Of a stretch of 64,000 nucleotides of DNA, positions 60,377 through 64,000 are shown one piece after another. Position numbers and translations under genes: made by a program. Each line of letters starts with the position of its first letter. Position 1 is the stretch's first letter. The notes beneath the pieces were generated by a model that searched no databases, had not been told where the DNA came from, and saw only the letters and a program-made list of their open reading frames with translations. This DNA comes from Gemmatimonadota bacterium (GTDB lineage Bacteria > Gemmatimonadota > Gemmatimonadetes > Gemmatimonadales > Gemmatimonadaceae): contig JAPLKU010000015.1 in assembly GCA_026387935.1 (NCBI GenBank), positions 35,421 to 99,420 of the forward strand. The letters run 5' to 3'.

Positions 60377-60963
60377 GCCGCACGGCCACGGTCTCGGCGC
60401 TTGCCGCACTGTTCGCGATTGCTGCCTGCGGACGGAGCACAGCAGAAACCGGCGAAACGCCTCCCTCAGGCCGCTACGACCTTGGTCGCGCTGCCACGGC
60501 AGGTGAGGTCGCCGCCATCGATATCGACATCGGCCCCGATGGCGCAGAACTTCCTGCGGGCAAGGGAAGTGTGTCGCAGGGCGCGATGGTGTACGGAGCG
60601 AAGTGCGCCTCATGCCATGGCATGCGCGGTGAGGGGATTCCGCCCGCGTATCCGAAACTCGTGGGGCGCGAGCCGCGCGATGGGTTTCCGTTCGGGCGAG
60701 ACCCGGCCCTTGTGAGGACCGTTGGCAATTACTGGCCCTATGCGACGACGATTTTTGACTATGTGCGCCGGGCAATGCCGTTCCTGCAGCCGGGGTCGCT
60801 GACGAACGACGAGGTGTACGCGGTCACGGCCTGGTTGCTGGCCCAAAACGAGATCATCAAGAACGACGCGACGCTCGACGCGGAGTCGCTGAAGGCGGTG
60901 CGGATGCCGGCCCGCGACCGGTTCGTTCGGGATGATCGGAAGGGCGGGGCTGAGGTGCGCTAA
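60373..60963 (+). CDS. soxD: SoxD-like cytochrome c subunit
   Basis: A 196-residue lipoprotein (lipobox FAIAAC) with one haem motif, KCASCHGMRGEG. The segments GRYDLGRAATAGEVAAIDID, NYWPYATTIFDYVRRAMPF and LTNDEVYAVTAWLLAQNEI are those of the first cytochrome domain of SoxD. It takes electrons from SoxC. Full-length SoxD has a second haem domain in Paracoccus; this one is the shorter, single-haem form. Translationally coupled to soxC. No other sox genes are seen in the window. Confidence 0.9.
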   Translation: MSRTATVSALAALFAIAACGRSTAETGETPPSGRYDLGRAATAGEVAAIDIDIGPDGAELPAGKGSVSQGAMVYGAKCASCHGMRGEGIPPAYPKLVGREPRDGFPFGRDPALVRTVGNYWPYATTIFDYVRRAMPFLQPGSLTNDEVYAVTAWLLAQNEIIKNDATLDAESLKAVRMPARDRFVRDDRKGGAEVR

Positions 60964-61013
60964 GCGCGCCGTAAGCACCCAGTCCATGGGCAGTTAGCCG
61001 ATGGCAGCGGCCG

Positions 61014-61042
61014 TTGACCCAACTCGTTTCTGTGGCTAGACT
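61014..61042 (+). promoter_or_regulatory. Predicted sigma-70-like promoter of efp
   Basis: TTGACC (61014-61019), a 17-base spacer and TAGACT (61037-61042) lie 50 bases before the efp ATG. AGGAAG near 61079 serves as a plausible ribosome-binding site. Confidence 0.5.
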
Positions 61043-61092
61043 TAAGGGCTATTTGTGAATTGCCTCAGGTCAATCAACAGGAAGTAGCGTCA

Positions 61093-61659
61093 ATGGCTTT
61101 TCCCGCCACACAAATTCGCCGCGGCATGGTCATCGTTTTCGAGGGCGCGCCTTGCCGCGTCCTCGAGTTCCGGCATCACACGCCGGGCAATCTCCGCGCC
61201 ATGATCCAGACGAAGCTCAAGAACATCCGGAACGGTTCGAGTTTCGAGCATCGCTTTCGCGCCGCCGACACGATTGAAAAGGCGGACATGGAAACGCAGA
61301 ACCTCGAGTTCATGTATCAGGGTGGGGAGACCTACCACTTCATGAACACCGAGAACTTCGACCAGCTCGAGATGGACGCCGAAATGCTGGGTGACAACGC
61401 CCAGTGGATGCAGGCGGGGATGCACATCCTGGCCGAGTACTATGACGGGCGTCCGATCGGCATCCAACTCCCGCAGACGCTGAACCTGGCGATTGTGGAT
61501 ACGGCTCCGGTCATGAAGACGGCGACGAAGACGGCGTCCACGAAGCCGGCGGTGCTGGAAAATGGCGTCACGATCAACGTGCCCGAGTTCATCGCCAATG
61601 GTGAGCGCGTGCGCGTGAATCCGACGACGGCCGAGTACATGGATCGGGCGAAAGACTGA
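61093..61659 (+). CDS. efp: Elongation factor P
   Basis: A 188-residue protein that binds the ribosome at the E site and relieves stalling at proline runs. All three domains are present: KOW-like N-terminus (QIRRGMVIVFEGAPCRVLEF), the middle OB domain (QNLEFMYQGGETYHFMN) and the C-terminal OB domain (PQTLNLAIVDTAPVMKTAT, GVTINVPEFIANGERVRVN). The modification loop reads HHTPGNLRAM: the position of E. coli Lys34 is Asn33 here, so neither beta-lysylation nor the EarP Arg-rhamnose type is expected. The ATG at 61093 is preceded by AGGAAG. Confidence 0.95.
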   Translation: MAFPATQIRRGMVIVFEGAPCRVLEFRHHTPGNLRAMIQTKLKNIRNGSSFEHRFRAADTIEKADMETQNLEFMYQGGETYHFMNTENFDQLEMDAEMLGDNAQWMQAGMHILAEYYDGRPIGIQLPQTLNLAIVDTAPVMKTATKTASTKPAVLENGVTINVPEFIANGERVRVNPTTAEYMDRAKD

Positions 61660-61732
61660 TTGAAGGAGGGCGTGAGCGGGGTTAGTTTTCCCGTTCTGTT
61701 GGATGTGTTGTTGCAAGGACAGGGTAGTTCAT

Positions 61733-61807
61733 GGTGGCTGTAGCTCAACTGGTTAGAGCACCGGTCTGTGGCACCGGGGGTTGGGGGTTCAAGTCCCCTC
61801 AGTCACC
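61733..61807 (+). tRNA. tRNA-His (GTG)
   Basis: The extra 5' G (61733) faces C73 (61807), as expected for tRNA-His. The acceptor GTGGCTG pairs with CAGTCAC. Anticodon GTG lies at 61768-61770 in the arm CCGGT-CTGTGGC-ACCGG. CCA is not encoded. Confidence 0.95.
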
Positions 61808-61841
61808 CTGTCAGAGAAATGGGAATGTCCTAGGTCTGGAT

Positions 61842-61914
61842 AGGTCCGTAGCTCAATTGGCAGAGCACCGGTCTCCAAAACCGGGGGTTGCAGGTTCGAT
61901 TCCTGCCGGGCCTG
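61842..61914 (+). tRNA. tRNA-Trp (CCA)
   Basis: Acceptor AGGTCCG pairs with CGGGCCT, with discriminator G. The anticodon CCA lies at 61875-61877 and the T arm contains GGTTCGATTCC. Confidence 0.95.
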
Positions 61915-61935
61915 TTTTGGGAAGGGTTGGACGAC

Positions 61936-62008
61936 GGCGGTATCGTCTAGGGGACTAGGACGCGGCCCTCTCAAGGCTGTAACACGGGTTCGAATCCCGT
62001 TACCGCTA
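61936..62008 (+). tRNA. tRNA-Glu (CTC)
   Basis: Acceptor GGCGGTA pairs with TACCGCT (first pair G-U), discriminator A. The anticodon loop CTCTCAA gives CTC at 61970-61972; T arm GGGTTCGAATCCC. Confidence 0.92.
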
Positions 62009-62040
62009 CTGGTGACGAAGGGAATGCTCGAGATGGTGAC

Positions 62041-62112
62041 AGCCTCATCGTCTATCGGTTAGGACGGGACCCTTTCAAGGTCCAGAGACGGGTTCGACTC
62101 CCGTTGGGGCTA
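62041..62112 (+). tRNA. tRNA-Glu (TTC)
   Basis: Acceptor AGCCTCA pairs with TGGGGCT, with discriminator A. The loop CTTTCAA gives TTC at 62074-62076. The first pair is A-U rather than the usual G-C. Confidence 0.92.
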
Positions 62113-62134
62113 TGGGAGATAGAGGGATGAGTAA

Positions 62135-62209
62135 GGGGGCGTAGCTCAGCTTGGTTAGAGCACTGGACTGTCACTCCAGAGGTCGCGGGTTCGAGACCCG
62201 TCGCTCCCT
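62135..62209 (+). tRNA. tRNA-Asp (GTC)
   Basis: Acceptor GGGGGCG pairs with CGCTCCC. The anticodon arm CTGGA-CTGTCAC-TCCAG gives GTC at 62170-62172. The discriminator reads T, where G is usual for Asp. Confidence 0.93.
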
Positions 62210-62250
62210 TAGTAGCAGGTTGCAGCAAGCAAGACGTAAGCGAAGAATGC

Positions 62251-62332
62251 GCCCTGGTGGTGAAACTGGTAGACACGCCATCTTGAGGGGGTGGTGCCGT
62301 AAGGCGTCTCGGTTCGAATCCGAGCCAGGGCA
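62251..62332 (+). tRNA. tRNA-Leu (GAG)
   Basis: Acceptor GCCCTGG pairs with CCAGGGC, discriminator A. The loop TTGAGGG gives GAG at 62285-62287, and a long variable arm (GGTGCCGTAAGGCGTC) fits a class II tRNA. The gene is framed by GCGAAGAAT (62240-62248) and ATTCTTCGC (62332-62340). Confidence 0.95.
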
Positions 62333-62350
62333 TTCTTCGCTCGCTTCGTC

Positions 62351-62422
62351 GCCACAGTAGCTCAGTGGTAGAGCACTCGATTCGTAATCGAGCGGTCGTC
62401 GGTTCAATCCCGACCTGTGGCT
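62351..62422 (+). tRNA. tRNA-Thr (CGT)
   Basis: Acceptor GCCACAG pairs with CTGTGGC, discriminator T. The anticodon arm CTCGA-TTCGTAA-TCGAG gives CGT at 62383-62385. It is the last of seven tRNA genes in this cluster. Confidence 0.95.
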
Positions 62423-62510
62423 CTGGGCGGCACGCAGAACCCCACGCAGTGCCGCGTGTAGCACATTGGCGATTTCGTAGAGCAGGCGGACCCTCCTTCC
62501 CGAGCCCGTC

Positions 62511-63417
62511 ATGATCCGAACCATTCTGCGCCGGGCTGCCATCGCACTAGGCGGACTGGCTGCCCTCGTGCTCGTCGCGCTCACCGCGCTCTATTTCGCG
62601 ACGCAGCGCCCCATCGACGAGAAGCTCACGATCGCCGGACACCCGCTCACCGTGCTGAACGATTCGGCGACAATCGAGCACGGCCGCCGCGTGATCAGTT
62701 CATACGGAATGTGCGCCGACTGCCACGGTCCGGATTTTGGTGGCAAGGTGTTCATCGACGTGCCGATCGTTGCGCAGCTGTACGCGGCCAACCTGACGTC
62801 AGGCGAGGGCGGACTCGGGGCACGCTGTCGGACCTCGATTGGGAGCGGGCGATCCGGCACGGCGTAAAGCCGGATGGCGGCAAGCTCCTGTTCATGCCGT
62901 CGCACGAGTTCACGAACCTGAACGACGCCGACGTTATCGGGTTGATTGCCTACCTGAAGCAGATTCCCAAGGTCGCACGCGCGATGCGGGCCAACCATGT
63001 CGGGCCGATCGGGCGGTTGCTCTACCTGAAGGGGGATCTGCCGCTGTTGCCTGCCGAGCTGATGAACCACACGGCGGCGCATCCGGCCGAGATTACGTCC
63101 GCGCCGACCGCCGAATACGGCAGGTATATCGCGAATGCCTGCGCCGGCTGCCATGGGAAGACGTTCTCGGGCGGAAAGATCCCAGGGACACCGCCGGAGT
63201 TCAGGCCACCGGCCAATATTACTCCGACGGGTATCGGTCGCTACACCGAAGCCGACTTCTCTTCACCGCGCTGCGCGAAGGGAAACGTCCAGGCGGCACG
63301 ATGATCGACACGATGTACATGCCGGTGCGCTTCACCAAGAACCTGACCGACGAACAGCTCAAGGCAGTCTACGCATTCCTGAAGACGGTGGCGCCAAAGG
63401 AATACGGCGGGCGCTGA
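62511..63417 (+). pseudogene. Membrane-anchored di-haem cytochrome c, two frameshifts
   Basis: The first frame holds an N-terminal helix (AALGGLAALVLVALTALYFA type) and the haem motif GMCADCHGPDFGG; it loses sense after AANLTSGEGGLG (about 62820). A second frame continues TLSDLDWERAIRHGVKPDGG, LLFMPSHEF and the second haem motif NACAGCHGKTFSGG, up to GIGRYTEADF (about 63260). A third frame finishes with the end RFTKNLTDEQLKAVYAFLK. Together they spell one complete alcohol/nicotinate-dehydrogenase-type cytochrome. Either the gene is dead or two single bases are wrong in the sequence. Confidence 0.8.
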
Positions 63418-63454
63418 CCGGCAGCTGCCCAGCAACCCCCCTCGCAGGAGCACG

Positions 63455-64000
63455 ATGTCCCGGAACAGGTCGTTGGGTGGTGTGTGTGCTGTGTGTGGTG
63501 TGATTGCGTGGTGTGCCTTCGGTGTTGTGCTTCCGGCATTGGTGTGGGCGCAACAGCCAACAGCTGCTGCCGTGCCGCCGCAACCGGCGACTCGCGATAC
63601 CGTCACGGTGACGCCGACGCTTGCGCCGCGCACACCGCTGGCGAATGAAGCGGCCAGCGCCGCCGTCACGAAGTTCAGTTTTATCGTCTACGGCGATACC
63701 CGAGGACGGCACGATGGTACCGCGCTTCAGGCGGAGCATCAGTTGGTCGTCGAGTCGATGCTCGCCACAATGAAGGTGGCTGCCGCCGGCCCCGATCCGA
63801 TCAAGCTCGTGCTCCAGAGCGGCGATGCCGTGGTCAACGGTGCATTCGGTGGGCAACTCAACGTGAGCTACATCCCGCTCATCAACCGGCTCACTCAGGA
63901 GGGCGGCGTTCCGTACTTCCTCTCCGTCGGTAATCATGATGTTGGGACATCGACCGACCTGACGAATCCGCGACGGATAGATGGACTGCGCAATTACTTC
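63455..64000 (+). CDS. Exported calcineurin-like metallophosphoesterase, 3' end outside window
   Basis: The 182 visible residues begin with a signal peptide (ending near LPALVWAQQ), an Ala/Pro/Thr linker, then FSFIVYGDTRGRHDG, the first metal-binding motif. LQSGDAVVNGAFGG and YFLSVGNHDVGT give the second Asp and the GNHD motif. This fits a metal-dependent phosphoesterase acting outside the cytosol on a phosphomonoester or diester; substrate unknown. GCAGGAG lies about six bases before the ATG. The C-terminal His ligands are beyond the window edge. Confidence 0.88.
   Translation, partial: MSRNRSLGGVCAVCGVIAWCAFGVVLPALVWAQQPTAAAVPPQPATRDTVTVTPTLAPRTPLANEAASAAVTKFSFIVYGDTRGRHDGTALQAEHQLVVESMLATMKVAAAGPDPIKLVLQSGDAVVNGAFGGQLNVSYIPLINRLTQEGGVPYFLSVGNHDVGTSTDLTNPRRIDGLRNYF

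Overview
The window is GC-rich, densely coded bacterial DNA. Its gene content points to a diderm, aerobic member of the Gemmatimonadota. I infer this from lipoproteins and outer-membrane proteins, a PknB-type kinase fused to a PD40 propeller, sortilin/VPS10 Asp-box proteins, DUF5117-type zinc proteases, SoxCD cytochrome components and Gly/Arg-rich linkers in exported proteins. No rRNA gene is present to prove the assignment.

Layout. 1-4.6 kb (minus strand): a partial PfkB kinase, a ROK sugar kinase, a GT9 glycosyltransferase and lepA. 4.7-14.8 kb (plus): a DUF58/BatA pair, mfd, two PpiC-type periplasmic foldases and pdxA. 14.9-19.8 kb: a CorC-like CBS membrane protein, a His-rich cation efflux protein, typA, a small very acidic protein and tRNA-Ile. 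19.9-26 kb: a mixed accessory zone with two decayed nucleotidyltransferase modules, an LVIVD propeller, a DUF305 protein and a ChaN-like lipoprotein. 26-46.4 kb: mostly exported proteins (TonB-dependent receptor, YncE-like propeller, amidohydrolase, sortilin-like protein, di-haem cytochrome, gamma-glutamyltransferase, MsrB-MsrA fusion, zinc protease, beta-barrel) plus a kinase gene broken by one stop codon. 46.5-53.8 kb: ubiE, an internally deleted manC, apaG, a class V aminotransferase and a large Ig-like/zinc-protease lipoprotein. 54-61.7 kb: a YbbP/YbbA exporter divergent from tesA, a di-haem cytochrome, soxC, soxD and efp. 61.7-62.4 kb: seven tRNA genes. The right end has a frameshifted di-haem cytochrome and a partial metallophosphoesterase.

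The least ordinary material is non-coding. There is a dispersed family of long-hairpin elements with three copies (near 0.5, 21.4 and 53.9 kb) whose ends read GGTCTCGGCGCTA / TAGCGCCGAGACC. There is a 15-unit, 21-bp tandem array at 35.4-35.7 kb, between a cytochrome gene and the kinase, in which most units carry TCGCGA. Two tiny Met-Ala-Leu-stop reading frames are stacked in front of mfd. Several genes are visibly damaged: the kinase (TAG), manC (internal deletion), a cytochrome (two frameshifts) and two nucleotidyltransferase remnants.
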